Source: Porphyromonadaceae bacterium UBA7042 (lineage in GTDB: Bacteria > Bacteroidota > Bacteroidia > Bacteroidales > Muribaculaceae). Taken from it: 30,468 bases of DNA. Under the pieces are notes generated by a model. It saw nothing but the letters and a program-made list of their open reading frames with translations. It searched no databases and had not been told where the DNA came from. Of the stretch, positions 1 to 7,516 are shown in pieces. Position 1 is the stretch's first letter, and each line of letters opens with the position of its first letter. The stretch is from NCBI GenBank assembly GCA_002494015.1, contig DLAR01000011.1:1-30468 (forward strand), read 5' to 3'. A program made the translations under genes and the position numbers.

Positions 1-67
1 CTTTATGCTTATCCCCACTGATTTCCTACTGAGCCTAAATTAAGCGTCTTTTCGACAACCTTATACG

Positions 68-105
68 GTCCATAACTTCGCTGCATAAATCAGCAAGTTA
101 TGGAC
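68..105. repeat. Hairpin-forming inverted repeat
   Basis: The arms GTCCATAACTT (68-78) and AAGTTATGGAC (95-105) are perfect reverse complements. The stem continues inward with GCTG/CAGC (80-83 and 91-94) after a one-base bulge, leaving a CATAAAT loop. A pyrimidine-rich tail follows on the plus strand (TTCTCTTTTTCC, 106-117), so it could be a terminator for a gene left of the window. The first ATG of the degraded reading frame below lies inside the right arm. It could equally be the end of a decayed mobile element. Confidence 0.6.
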
Positions 106-545
106 TTCTCTTTTTCCGACCTTAATTTCAACTCGGTTGTTATCGACAACTTCGCTATGCTTCCAAGCATAGAAAATCTGCCCGGCTTCGAGGCTCGCGC
201 AGCATTTACCGTCAACTCGGCTACCGCGTTCCGCGAAGACGTGGATATTATGCCGACCATCGTAGACGATAGCCTTTCTTATATTCCTTGGAGCGGCGAC
301 AACCTTATGCCCTTCAAAATCATCGAGCACATCAAGAAGGACGACCCCCCGCCACTTGTCAGATGTTCAATGGCTTACCTGCTGTCGCGAACGGTTGTAC
401 CTACATACGGCTAAACGAAAGCGACTTTGTGGAGTGGCATGCATCGGTAATGAACATTCAGGAATTTTACGCAGACTCTCTCGGTCAGGAATTCTGCCGT
501 GCCATATCCAACGCCCTCTTACCGTCCTTTGGACGCTTTGCATAA
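100..545 (+). pseudogene. Frameshifted remnant, phage portal-like N-terminus
   Basis: From ATG 100 the frame reads MDFSFSDLNFNSVVIDNFA, then a stretch containing LPGFEAR, FREDV and DDSLSYIPWSGDNLMPF, and ends at a stop at 414. After a run of six C (346-351) the sensible continuation moves to another frame, which carries ATCQMFNGLPAVANG and runs to a stop at 545. From memory, the order SYIPW..DN.MPF then TCQMFN resembles the N-terminus of portal-like proteins in Bacteroidales phages; this was not tested by a search. The product would be about 145 residues even with the shift repaired, far short of a portal protein, so it is best read as a decayed fragment. No promoter box was found. An alternative is a short unknown gene with a programmed or sequencing-derived shift. 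Confidence 0.4.
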
Positions 546-595
546 GCAAAGAATCCCGACATTATGCGCCGAAGCATTCAGTAGAAGTTGTAAGC

Positions 596-1771
596 TTATT
601 TATTTTGGAATAGGACTTTCCGCCCTTCGCAAATACAAATCTGTCCCGGAAGCGGAGTTGAAAGAGGTCTACCGTATAGGTCGTAAATTACAGATTTATA
701 ATTATTGTCTATTGTTATCTCTTGCAATCCTGCTCCCGACATATCAGTTTCTATAAAATTACTGAAATCCTGCCAAACAGGTGAAGACTTATACAGCGAC
801 TTTGTACCGGTAGGTATGTATACGGGTATAGATTTTGAAACTCCTGTAAATGTGTCTATGCCGCAATGCGGAGGCATAGATGCCTCGCATCGGATTGATG
901 AAAGAGCAAGACAATATAAAAAAGCTTCATCACCAATTTCAGTTATGGATCCGGGTAACGTTATTTCAGTAAGTTCGATACAGTTATTAAACAGCCCGGG
1001 AGGTAATGAAGTGATATCGGACGGCAACATAGCATACTTTAACATAAAGTTGGATGCGAACTGTTCTCCGTCCGCACTTAGTTGGCAATTCGACGGCAGG
1101 ATAATGTCACTAAGTCTTGTATAGGAAAAGGCTTTGAATCCAATGTATTCGAGCGACTCTGGAAAGTTGATTTTAGATATTTCACAACTAAGGAAAGCAG
1201 CTGTTTCTATACTGCGCAATCCGTCAGGTAAGATGACTTCGGTTTCCCACATGAGGCAATTATGGAATGCCTGAGAACCTATTATTTCCAGTGATTCGGG
1301 TAGCTGCATTACGTCCGGAGAGTACTGCATGCAATCAGTAAAAGCACACTTATCAATTATTTTAACGGTTGATGGCCAATTAATTTCTTCAAGGAATGAA
1401 TAAGCAAAAGCAAATTTGCCAATTTCCGTGACACCTTCAGGAAGAACAATCTTTTCCAGTTGGGTTGCAGTCACAATTCCTGTCACATGATCAGCCTGTT
1501 CGTAGTGAAAGAACGCATTATCTGGTATCTTGTCGCCCTCAATAGTAGTATTGCTGAGGTCAATAATTTTGAGTTTTCCATCATATGTTGCACGCCAAAG
1601 TGTGTTGAAATCCGTCTCGTTGATTTGACCTTCAATAGAAAGGGCCTCAACGGTGAGCAACTTATCTCCTAAGGCTGAAGCGAGCGTTCCTGCTTGCGTC
1701 AATATTATATTTTCAGCAGCAGACCCAAGGGCACCCACAAAAACAAGAATCAAAAATACAAAACCTTTCAT
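596..1771 (-). CDS. Secreted BspA-like leucine-rich repeat protein
   Basis: This 391-residue protein begins with a signal peptide (MKGFVFLILVFVGALGSAA). Roughly residues 105-330 hold about seven LRR_5/BspA-type repeats of the pattern LEKIVLPEGVTEIGKFAF, each with an I-x-LP-x-x-(L/V)-x-x-I-G-x-x-AF core. The C-terminus (SVIYDLYGRPLSTPLPG, then EGRKVLFQNK) matches the short C-terminal module common on secreted Bacteroidales proteins (YDLxGR...GxxIxxGRKV), which suggests export and surface placement. BspA-type repeats are known from adhesins and other surface proteins of gut and oral bacteria; the ligand here is unknown. The gene is noticeably more AT-rich than the housekeeping genes to its right and lies beside a tRNA gene and a phage-like remnant, suggesting transfer. 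A TACCTTTG box lies 26 bases before the ATG. Confidence 0.85.
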   Translation of the reverse strand: MKGFVFLILVFVGALGSAAENIILTQAGTLASALGDKLLTVEALSIEGQINETDFNTLWRATYDGKLKIIDLSNTTIEGDKIPDNAFFHYEQADHVTGIVTATQLEKIVLPEGVTEIGKFAFAYSFLEEINWPSTVKIIDKCAFTDCMQYSPDVMQLPESLEIIGSQAFHNCLMWETEVILPDGLRSIETAAFLSCEISKINFPESLEYIGFKAFSYTRLSDIILPSNCQLSADGEQFASNFMLKYAMLPSDITSLPPGLFNNCIELTEITLPGSITEIGDEAFLYCLALSSIRCEASMPPHCGIDTFTGVSKSIPVYIPTGTKSLYKSSPVWQDFSNFIETDMSGAGLQEITIDNNYKSVIYDLYGRPLSTPLPGQICICEGRKVLFQNK

Positions 1772-1796
1772 ATTGTTCAGCAGCTAATTGTAATTG

Positions 1797-1804
1797 CAAA
1801 GGTA
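1797..1804 (-). promoter_or_regulatory. Bacteroidetes -7 box for LRR gene
   Basis: TACCTTTG on the minus strand matches the TAnnTTTG consensus and lies 26 bases upstream of the LRR gene ATG, implying a leader of about 20 bases. No clear -33 TTG was found at the expected spacing. Confidence 0.6.
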
Positions 1805-1864
1805 CAAAATCCGTCAACTTTCGGCATCGGAGTTTTTTTAATCTAACTGTGGCCTCCAAAAAGG

Positions 1865-1918
1865 AGATAGACACGCAGTTTTTCAGTCTTAATTAACTGA
1901 TAACCAACGTGTCTATCT
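1865..1918 (-). terminator. Inverted repeat after tRNA-Ser, possible terminator
   Basis: AGATAGACACG (1865-1875) and CGTGTCTATCT (1908-1918) are a perfect 11-bp inverted repeat with a 32-base loop. It starts three bases past the 3' end of the tRNA. On the minus strand the stem is followed by CCTTTTTGGAGG, so it may end tRNA transcription. The loop is long for a standard intrinsic terminator, and a recombination-related site next to the tRNA is another possibility. Confidence 0.45.
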
Positions 1919-1920
1919 TG

Positions 1921-2008
1921 CGGAGTGACCGAGATTCGAACTCGGGATACGCTTTTGGCGTATACACGCTTTCCAGGCGTGCCTCTTCAGCCACTCGAGC
2001 ACCACTCC
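1921..2008 (-). tRNA. tRNA-Ser (anticodon GGA)
   Basis: The minus strand folds as an 88-nt class II tRNA. The acceptor arm is GGAGTGG with TCACTCC (one G-U pair) and discriminator G. The anticodon arm is CACGC-CTGGAAA-GCGTG with anticodon GGA. A long variable arm (TATACGCCAAAAGCGTATC region) is diagnostic of serine tRNAs. The T arm is CCGAG-TTCGAAT-CTCGG. No 3' CCA is encoded; the following bases are CAAG. It reads UCC and UCU codons. Confidence 0.95.
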
Positions 2009-2038
2009 TTGTTGCAATGGCTTTCTGTTTTGCGAGGA

Positions 2039-2046
2039 CAAAGGTA
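2039..2046 (-). promoter_or_regulatory. -7 box for tRNA-Ser
   Basis: TACCTTTG on the minus strand lies 30 bases upstream of the mature tRNA 5' end, which gives a short 5' leader for RNase P to remove. Confidence 0.6.
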
Positions 2047-2289
2047 ATCGTTTTTTTTCAGTTATGCAAATCTTTTTTGATATTGTCCCAACTTTTTAGA
2101 GTATGTTTACTTTTGACTTATGTTAAGATTTATAGCAGATTTTCACGACCGTTTTTAGATTTTGAGAAAGAGTTATGGGGGTCCATAATGACTGAACAAA
2201 AGTTTAAAACCGGGCCGAAAAGGGCTGTAAAGATTTCATAAAGTTAAAAGCAAACACACTCTTAGACGCGAAAGACCCTACTGAAGACT
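2047..2289. other. Intergenic stretch, no gene seen
   Basis: This AT-rich gap lies between the tRNA promoter and the end of the folC-HAD gene. A plus-strand TACTTTTG (2108-2115) fits the -7 consensus, but nothing convincing follows it except a 17-codon frame at 2187-2240 with no supporting features. No clear terminator for the minus-strand operon is visible here. Confidence 0.4.
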
Positions 2290-4203
2290 CTACTTGTCGC
2301 AACGCTGCACTGACAGCATTTCATCGACTGTGAAATCTTCAAATGACCGGATTACTTTATGGCACAAGGGTGAAACTTTTTCAACAGGGTTTGTAGTCGC
2401 AAGACCGATAACGGCGGCCCCCGAACTCAATCCGGCCTGAAGTCCCTGAATAGAATCTTCAAATACAAAACAGTTTTCGGGCGCCACGCCTATTGCCCGG
2501 GCACCTGTCAGGTAGCCTTCGGGGTCAGGCTTGGATTTTTTGACTTGCGAACCGGTGACAAATGCCGAGAAGTAGTCTTTAAACTCGGGATGGGCAGCGA
2601 AAAGATACGACATCTTGACATCATCGCTGCTGGTCACAACCGCTGCCGGTATGCCGAATCGTTTCAGCTCTTTCAGGAAATCTTCCACCCCGGGAAACAG
2701 AGGATATCGCATCTGCTTTTCAAAGTCATGGATTTCCTGCACGACTGCATCGCGGTCCTCGGCACGAAAATAAGTAAGAATCTTAGTGAGAGTCGCACCC
2801 TTTATATTAGCTGCGAAATCGGGGTCGGGCACACCGTATTTTCGTCCGGTCTCGGCCCAGAACTTGCTGTATTCGCCCTCGCTGTCAATCAAAACCCCGT
2901 CAAGGTCAAAAAGCACACCCTTAGTTTTCATAATTTTATCGGTATTTAAATCAGATATTAAAAAATTACTTCCGGCAATCAGTATCGTCTCGTCACCTTT
3001 AACCGCTGATTTCGCAGCATTGAGTGCGAGCTGCAACGACGGGAATGTTTTCCCCGTTATGCCGTGTTCCGCAGCCAGCCGGGCGAGCCGCGACACGGGC
3101 ATTCCCCGCTCCACCGACGGCCGGGTCATATATATTTCGGTATCGGGAATCGTTGCGACAGAATCAAGAATCGCCGAGACATCCTTGTCGTTGACAAACC
3201 CTATGATTAAATGATGCCGTCCCCCGGCCGACCGGAGCTGACGCGATATATACTGCCAGCCGCCCTCGTTGTGGCCTGTATCGCAAATCACACGGGGCGA
3301 GTCGCCGACTTTCATCCATCGGCCCATCAGACCTGTCTTTTCAACCACATGCGCCATCCCGTCGGCTACCGCCGAGTTGTCAACGCGGTCAAATTGCGTT
3401 GTCAGACAATCAAGTGCGGCAAGTATCGTCGCCGTGTTCCTGACCTGATATATCCCGGTGAGTTCACCGTGCAACCGGCCGTAGGGCGTAGAGGGATATT
3501 CGATATAATCGTCATGCATGACCGCCTCGACCGGCTGCGCAAATGTTATCGGCGCACCTACGGCGGCTGCTTTGTCGACAAACACCTGCCTGACATCCCC
3601 CTCGGCCTCTCCTATCACAACCGGCACCCCCGGCTTTATAATCCCGGCCTTTTCAGCCGCAATCTCAACGAGAGTATCGCCGAGAAATGCAGTGTGGTCC
3701 TTGGAGATATTGGTTATTACCGACAGGCACGGTGTAATGATATTGGTACTGTCGAGACGGCCGCCGAGACCGGTCTCAATCACAGCCACATCGACATGCA
3801 TGGCCGCGAACCAGTCAAAAGCCATCGTCATCGTCAGTTCAAAGAACGACGGGTCGACATCAAGATTCAAATCGCGATAACGCGCAACGAAATCCACAAC
3901 TGTCTCGCGGGGAATCATCTGGCCGTTGACGCGGATGCGCTCGCGGAAATCAAAAAGATGAGGCGACGTGTAAAGTCCAGTGCGATAACCGGCCGACTGG
4001 AGAATCGCGGCAAGAGTGTGGGCCGTCGACCCTTTGCCGTTAGTCCCGGCAATGTGGATTGTCGGATACTTGGCGTGGGGACAGCCGAATGCCATGTCAA
4101 GGGCATGAGCGGTGCCGAGTCCCGGCTTATAGGCACCCGCGCCGATGCGTTGAAACGCCGGATGGCGGGTGTAAAGATAATCAATTGTTTCTTCGTAATT
4201 CAT
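2290..4203 (-). CDS. folC: FolC fused to HAD-family phosphatase
   Basis: One 637-residue frame joins two complete enzymes. Residues 1-424 are folylpolyglutamate/dihydrofolate synthase of the Mur-ligase fold, which adds glutamate to folates using ATP: the P-loop GTNGKGS is at 53-59, followed by DVAVIETGLGGRLDSTN and later CDTGHNEGG. Residues 425-637 are a HAD subfamily IA hydrolase, beta-phosphoglucomutase-like: DLDGVLIDS with nucleophile Asp433 and Asp435, TSS near 524, Lys558 in SKPDP, and acidic FEDS at 582-583. Its substrate cannot be named. The ATG at 4203 is chosen because it lies four bases after the stop of the upstream gene (TGAAGTGATG); an ATG at 4239 would add 12 residues overlapping that gene. 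The junction reads LNTDKI then MKTKG, and the Met (2929-2931) looks like the former HAD start. A TAA lies just before it in another frame (2936-2938), so a small indel may have fused two cistrons. A separate HAD product from that internal ATG is possible. Confidence 0.9.
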   Translation of the reverse strand: MNYEETIDYLYTRHPAFQRIGAGAYKPGLGTAHALDMAFGCPHAKYPTIHIAGTNGKGSTAHTLAAILQSAGYRTGLYTSPHLFDFRERIRVNGQMIPRETVVDFVARYRDLNLDVDPSFFELTMTMAFDWFAAMHVDVAVIETGLGGRLDSTNIITPCLSVITNISKDHTAFLGDTLVEIAAEKAGIIKPGVPVVIGEAEGDVRQVFVDKAAAVGAPITFAQPVEAVMHDDYIEYPSTPYGRLHGELTGIYQVRNTATILAALDCLTTQFDRVDNSAVADGMAHVVEKTGLMGRWMKVGDSPRVICDTGHNEGGWQYISRQLRSAGGRHHLIIGFVNDKDVSAILDSVATIPDTEIYMTRPSVERGMPVSRLARLAAEHGITGKTFPSLQLALNAAKSAVKGDETILIAGSNFLISDLNTDKIMKTKGVLFDLDGVLIDSEGEYSKFWAETGRKYGVPDPDFAANIKGATLTKILTYFRAEDRDAVVQEIHDFEKQMRYPLFPGVEDFLKELKRFGIPAAVVTSSDDVKMSYLFAAHPEFKDYFSAFVTGSQVKKSKPDPEGYLTGARAIGVAPENCFVFEDSIQGLQAGLSSGAAVIGLATTNPVEKVSPLCHKVIRSFEDFTVDEMLSVQRCDK

Positions 4204-4207
4204 CACT

Positions 4208-4777
4208 TCAATATATGAAATATCCGGCAAGTCCGGCAATGCATATAATCAGAATAGGATGCCACTTGATCCAGTAGACCATTACAAATGCGGCGGCACA
4301 CAGAACTATGCTCCATATCACCTGATAGGTTGTCTCTCCGAAATTGGCCGCATTCATAAGCAGCAATGCCGCCGAGGCAATAAGGCCGACAACCACCGGA
4401 CGCAGACCGGCAAATATGCCTTTGACAACGACACTGTCCTTGTGCCGATGGATGAGATGACTTGTATAAGCGACAAGGAGAAAAGAGGGAAGCACGACAA
4501 CGAGCGTGCAGACGATGGAGCCGAGAATCCCCCACAACGGAGATGCGAAATCGGCCGAATATTGCGCCGGGGCGACATATCCTATATAGGTTGCCGAGTT
4601 GATTCCAATCGGACCGGGGGTCATCTGCGAGATTGCGACAATGTCGGTAAACATCTGCTCGGTAATCCATCCCGGCCCTACGATTTCGCGTTCAATCAGG
4701 GCGAGCATGGCATATCCGCCTCCGAAACCGAAAAGGCCAATCTTGAGATAGGACCAGATAAGACGAAGATATATCAT
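4208..4777 (-). CDS. Chromate transporter family, half-size protein (second)
   Basis: This is a 189-residue hydrophobic protein of the CHR family in its short single-domain form. The family signature FGFGGGYAMLALIEREIV is near residues 16-33 and SQMTPGPIGINSATYIGY lies after it. Several hydrophobic segments follow, including GLIASAALLLM and a very hydrophobic C-terminus. Short CHR proteins normally work as pairs of opposite membrane orientation, and the paired gene overlaps this one by four bases (ATGA at 4774-4777), consistent with translational coupling. Chromate export is the founding function; in a gut anaerobe the real substrate may be another oxyanion. It sits between its partner and folC-HAD in one operon. 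Confidence 0.85.
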   Translation of the reverse strand: MIYLRLIWSYLKIGLFGFGGGYAMLALIEREIVGPGWITEQMFTDIVAISQMTPGPIGINSATYIGYVAPAQYSADFASPLWGILGSIVCTLVVVLPSFLLVAYTSHLIHRHKDSVVVKGIFAGLRPVVVGLIASAALLLMNAANFGETTYQVIWSIVLCAAAFVMVYWIKWHPILIICIAGLAGYFIY

Positions 4778-5376
4778 AGCTTTTCATCCTCCTTTCTCAT
4801 CTCTTTTTCAACGGCATGCAACGCTTTGACACGGCGGGAAAACCACAGCCACCCGAAGAATCCGCCTAATACTATATATATGATAGGATTGGAAACGACA
4901 GGCAGGCGCGACCATATCAGCAAAGCCACCACCACGGGGATTGCGATGGTCTTCCATCCGATTTTTGCAGCGCGGGCCGACGAGATGACAGGTGCGACAA
5001 TCAAGGCCACCACGGCAGGACGGATTCCCTGAAACACCCTCGATAAAACTTCGTTGTTCTTAATCAGATCCGGGGTCAGAAAAATCGCGATGGCGAGTAT
5101 TATCATAAACGACGGCAGTATCGTTCCGAGAGCTGCCGCCACACTTCCTTTCATGCCCTTCAGCCTGTCACCTACCGCTACCGAGATATTTACCGCAAGG
5201 ATTCCGGGCAACGACTGCGCGACTGCGAGAAGGTCGAGGAAATCTTCACGTTCTATCCACTTGTGTTTGTCGACGATTTCTTTCTCGATAATGGAAATCA
5301 TCGCCCAGCCGCCGCCAAATGTAAATGCGCCTATTTTAAAGAACGTCAAGAACAGTTGTGCGTATATATTGCTCAT
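4774..5376 (-). CDS. Chromate transporter family, half-size protein (first)
   Basis: This is a 200-residue membrane protein homologous to its downstream neighbour. It has FTFGGGWAMISIIEKEIV near residues 18-35, then AQSLPGILAVNISVAVGD where its partner has the TPGPIGIN segment. Hydrophobic segments include TILPSFMIILAIAIFL, AVVALIVAPVISSA and IAIPVVVALLIW, and the C-terminal tail is charged (EKEMRKEDEKL). It starts within the stop of the small unknown gene upstream (ATGA at 5373-5376) and overlaps the next gene the same way. The pair probably forms one heterodimeric transporter. The substrate is not shown by sequence. Confidence 0.85.
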   Translation of the reverse strand: MSNIYAQLFLTFFKIGAFTFGGGWAMISIIEKEIVDKHKWIEREDFLDLLAVAQSLPGILAVNISVAVGDRLKGMKGSVAAALGTILPSFMIILAIAIFLTPDLIKNNEVLSRVFQGIRPAVVALIVAPVISSARAAKIGWKTIAIPVVVALLIWSRLPVVSNPIIYIVLGGFFGWLWFSRRVKALHAVEKEMRKEDEKL

Positions 5377-5717
5377 AATTCCTCTTTCAATTCGTCAAGA
5401 TATTCCTTAATGCGGGCATGTCCGGCATCAGATACGGAAGATATTTCCTTATCGGTCAGCAACCCGAGCGAATACAGATAGGCGATGCGCGGATACTTGT
5501 CAACGTTGGGGACGTTGACATAGTCAGCCAGCAGGTGTTTCTGAAACAGATTGTTCATTTTCAGGACCCCGTTGTAAACATCCCTGTCACTCAGCTCGCC
5601 GCGCCTGCCCTCGATATACTCGACAAGGCGGTCGAGAAACGCGCCACACTCACGTTCGAGTGCCACATGCATCAGTCCGCGCACAACCCGTTTTTCCGTT
5701 TTACTGGGTTTTTGCAT
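5373..5717 (-). CDS. Small hypothetical protein in pyrimidine/folate operon
   Basis: I do not recognise this 114-residue protein. It is charged, mostly predictable as alpha-helical, has no signal peptide or membrane segment, and begins MQKPSKTEKRVVRGLMHVAL. Recognisable patches are CGAFLDRLVEYIE and YPRIAYLYSLGLLTDKEI. It starts five bases after the pyrD stop and its own stop overlaps the first chromate-family gene by four bases, so it is certainly translated as part of the operon. It looks like a small cytosolic helical protein, perhaps a partner or regulator; function unknown. Confidence 0.75.
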   Translation of the reverse strand: MQKPSKTEKRVVRGLMHVALERECGAFLDRLVEYIEGRRGELSDRDVYNGVLKMNNLFQKHLLADYVNVPNVDKYPRIAYLYSLGLLTDKEISSVSDAGHARIKEYLDELKEEL

Positions 5718-5722
5718 CAGAC

Positions 5723-6637
5723 TTATGAATTTATAGCACCGACGAGGTCGTTTATATCGGCAACGTTGTGCCGTTCACAATAGTCATTGATATAGTCGAC
5801 AATCTTTACCGTTACTGCGGGATCGACAAAGTTGGCGGTTCCCACCTCTATGGCCGTCGCGCCTGCAAGGATAAACTCCATCGCGTCTCGGCCGTTCATG
5901 ATTCCGCCGAGGCCGATTACAGGGATTTTGACCGCTTTGGCGACCTGCCACACCATCCTCACGGCAACGGGGCGCACTGCCGGCCCCGACAGGCCGCCGG
6001 TAACGGTTGAAAGATGCGGGCGGCGGCGCTCCACGTCAATCGACATGCCGAGCATGGTGTTAATCAGAGAAACCGAGTCGGCGCCTTCGGCTTCTACCGC
6101 CTTGGCAATGTCGGCAATCGACGTTACATTGGGCGACAGCTTGACTATCATTGTCTTGGGATAGGCCGCGCGGACAGCCTTTGTCACCTCGGCCGCGCCC
6201 TGACATGTCGTTCCGAAAGCCATTCCGCCCTCCTTGACATTAGGGCAGGAAATATTCACCTCGATAGCATTCACCCGTTCAAGCGAGGCAAGACGGCGGG
6301 CAGTCTCGGCATAATCATCGACACATGCCCCCGAGACATTCACAATCAGTTCCGAGTCTATATCCTTTATGCGGGGATAAATATGCTCGATAAAGTAATC
6401 CACGCCCTTGTTCTGCAACCCGACAGCGTTGAGCATCCCCGAAGGGGTCTCGACCATGCGGGGATAGTCGTTGCCTTCGCGAGGATTGAGAGTAGTACCT
6501 TTTATAATGTAGCCGCCCAGACGCGACAAGTCAATGAACGGGGCATATTCTTCACCATAGCCGAATGTCCCCGACGCGGTCATCACCGGGTTTTTGATAC
6601 TCAGACCGCCTCCTATATTCACACTAAGATTCACCAT
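5723..6637 (-). CDS. pyrD: Dihydroorotate dehydrogenase B, catalytic subunit
   Basis: This 304-residue class 1B enzyme oxidises dihydroorotate to orotate, the fourth step of pyrimidine synthesis, and passes electrons through FMN to PyrK. Seen in sequence: NPVMTASGTFGYGEEY near residues 17-31, the FMN/substrate loop KGTTLNPREGN, NKGVDYF, the catalytic cysteine Cys131 in VNISCPNVKEGG (class 1B enzymes use Cys), and the phosphate-binding IPVIGLGGIMNGRDAMEF with EVGTAN near the C-terminus. Length and motifs are normal. Its start overlaps the end of pyrK by seven bases, so the two subunits are likely coupled in translation. Confidence 0.97.
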   Translation of the reverse strand: MVNLSVNIGGGLSIKNPVMTASGTFGYGEEYAPFIDLSRLGGYIIKGTTLNPREGNDYPRMVETPSGMLNAVGLQNKGVDYFIEHIYPRIKDIDSELIVNVSGACVDDYAETARRLASLERVNAIEVNISCPNVKEGGMAFGTTCQGAAEVTKAVRAAYPKTMIVKLSPNVTSIADIAKAVEAEGADSVSLINTMLGMSIDVERRRPHLSTVTGGLSGPAVRPVAVRMVWQVAKAVKIPVIGLGGIMNGRDAMEFILAGATAIEVGTANFVDPAVTVKIVDYINDYCERHNVADINDLVGAINS

Positions 6638-7395
6638 GTCAGTTGATTGATATTAAATACGGGGCCTTCGGTGCAGACACACACATTTCCCTTTACTGTT
6701 TTTTCCACACAACAGAGACATGCTCCAAGTCCGCAGGCCATCATGTTTTCGAGCGATACTTCACAATCGATATTGCGCTCTCGGGCAATAGCGGCAATAG
6801 CTTTCATCATCGGAGCCGGGCCACAGCAATAAATACGGTCTATTTTTTCAGCAAGGACCGGGTGGGCGGTAACAAGGCCCTTGATGCCGGCCGAACCATC
6901 CTCGGTACAGATGTGGACCTTGCCGATTCTCTCAAGCACATCAAGCTGCAACAGATCGGCCGCGCTGCGCGCCCCGATAAGATACTCGGGTTTCAGACCG
7001 GCTTTTTCGAGACAGCGTCCCAGATAAAGCAGAGGGGCGACCCCTACTCCGCCGCCGGCGAGCAACACTCTCGCCCCGGGGGCGACATCAAGTGAAAAAC
7101 CGTTGCCAAGAGGGAACAGCAAGTTTACAACCGTCCCTTTGGGCATGTCGAGGAGTGCGCTCGAACCGCGTCCCGCACGGCGCACGAGCAAGCTCAACTT
7201 ATCCCCGCTTTCAACATTATTGATCGATATGGGGCGACGCAGAAACACTCCGGGAGCCTCGACCGCGACTTGGACAAACTGTCCGGGTTTTATTTCGGGC
7301 AGAGGGAGGCCGTCGGCGGTAGCCAGTTTCAACAGGGAGTAATTGTCATTGAATCTGACATTTTCTTCAAGCAGAAAATCTTTAGTTTGCTTCAT
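6631..7395 (-). CDS. pyrK: Dihydroorotate dehydrogenase electron transfer subunit
   Basis: This 254-residue subunit shuttles electrons from PyrD to NAD through FAD and a 2Fe-2S cluster. FAD binding is shown by FLRRPISI (residues 51-58). The nucleotide-binding region VLLAGGGVGVAPLLYLG lies at 110-126. The C-terminal cluster ligands fit the PyrK spacing: Cys221, Cys226, Cys229 and Cys241 in CGLGACLCC followed by VCVCTEG. It is the first gene of a minus-strand operon running to folC-HAD. A TAATTTTG -7 box lies 28 bases upstream of the ATG. Confidence 0.96.
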   Translation of the reverse strand: MKQTKDFLLEENVRFNDNYSLLKLATADGLPLPEIKPGQFVQVAVEAPGVFLRRPISINNVESGDKLSLLVRRAGRGSSALLDMPKGTVVNLLFPLGNGFSLDVAPGARVLLAGGGVGVAPLLYLGRCLEKAGLKPEYLIGARSAADLLQLDVLERIGKVHICTEDGSAGIKGLVTAHPVLAEKIDRIYCCGPAPMMKAIAAIARERNIDCEVSLENMMACGLGACLCCVEKTVKGNVCVCTEGPVFNINQLTW

Positions 7396-7423
7396 ATTTT
7401 GGGAACGTGATATGATTCGACTG

Positions 7424-7431
7424 CAAAATTA
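7424..7431 (-). promoter_or_regulatory. -7 box for the pyrK operon
   Basis: TAATTTTG on the minus strand fits TAnnTTTG and lies 28 bases before the pyrK ATG. It is the only good promoter box seen for the six-gene operon. Confidence 0.55.
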
Positions 7432-7451
7432 GTGAAAATACCCGACATCCG

Positions 7452-7467
7452 CATTGTCATGACAATG
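7452..7467. promoter_or_regulatory. 16-bp perfect palindrome upstream of pyrK
   Basis: CATTGTCATGACAATG is a perfect palindrome about 20 bases beyond the pyrK -7 box, over the region where the -33 element would lie. The position suits an operator for a dimeric regulator acting on pyrK. No regulator can be named from the sequence. Confidence 0.4.
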
Positions 7468-7516
7468 AAATATACCATCGGTCGCCGGTCTTGAAAAATT
7501 TCGTCCTTCCCGATGT

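Noticed and set aside
2187..2240. A 17-codon plus-strand frame downstream of a -7-like box
   Set aside because: It is too short and has no supporting features; the box alone is weak evidence in AT-rich DNA.
3211..4218. A 335-codon open frame on the plus strand opposite folC
   Set aside because: It is an antisense shadow of the Mur-ligase domain, has no family motif and lies wholly over a gene with clear motifs.
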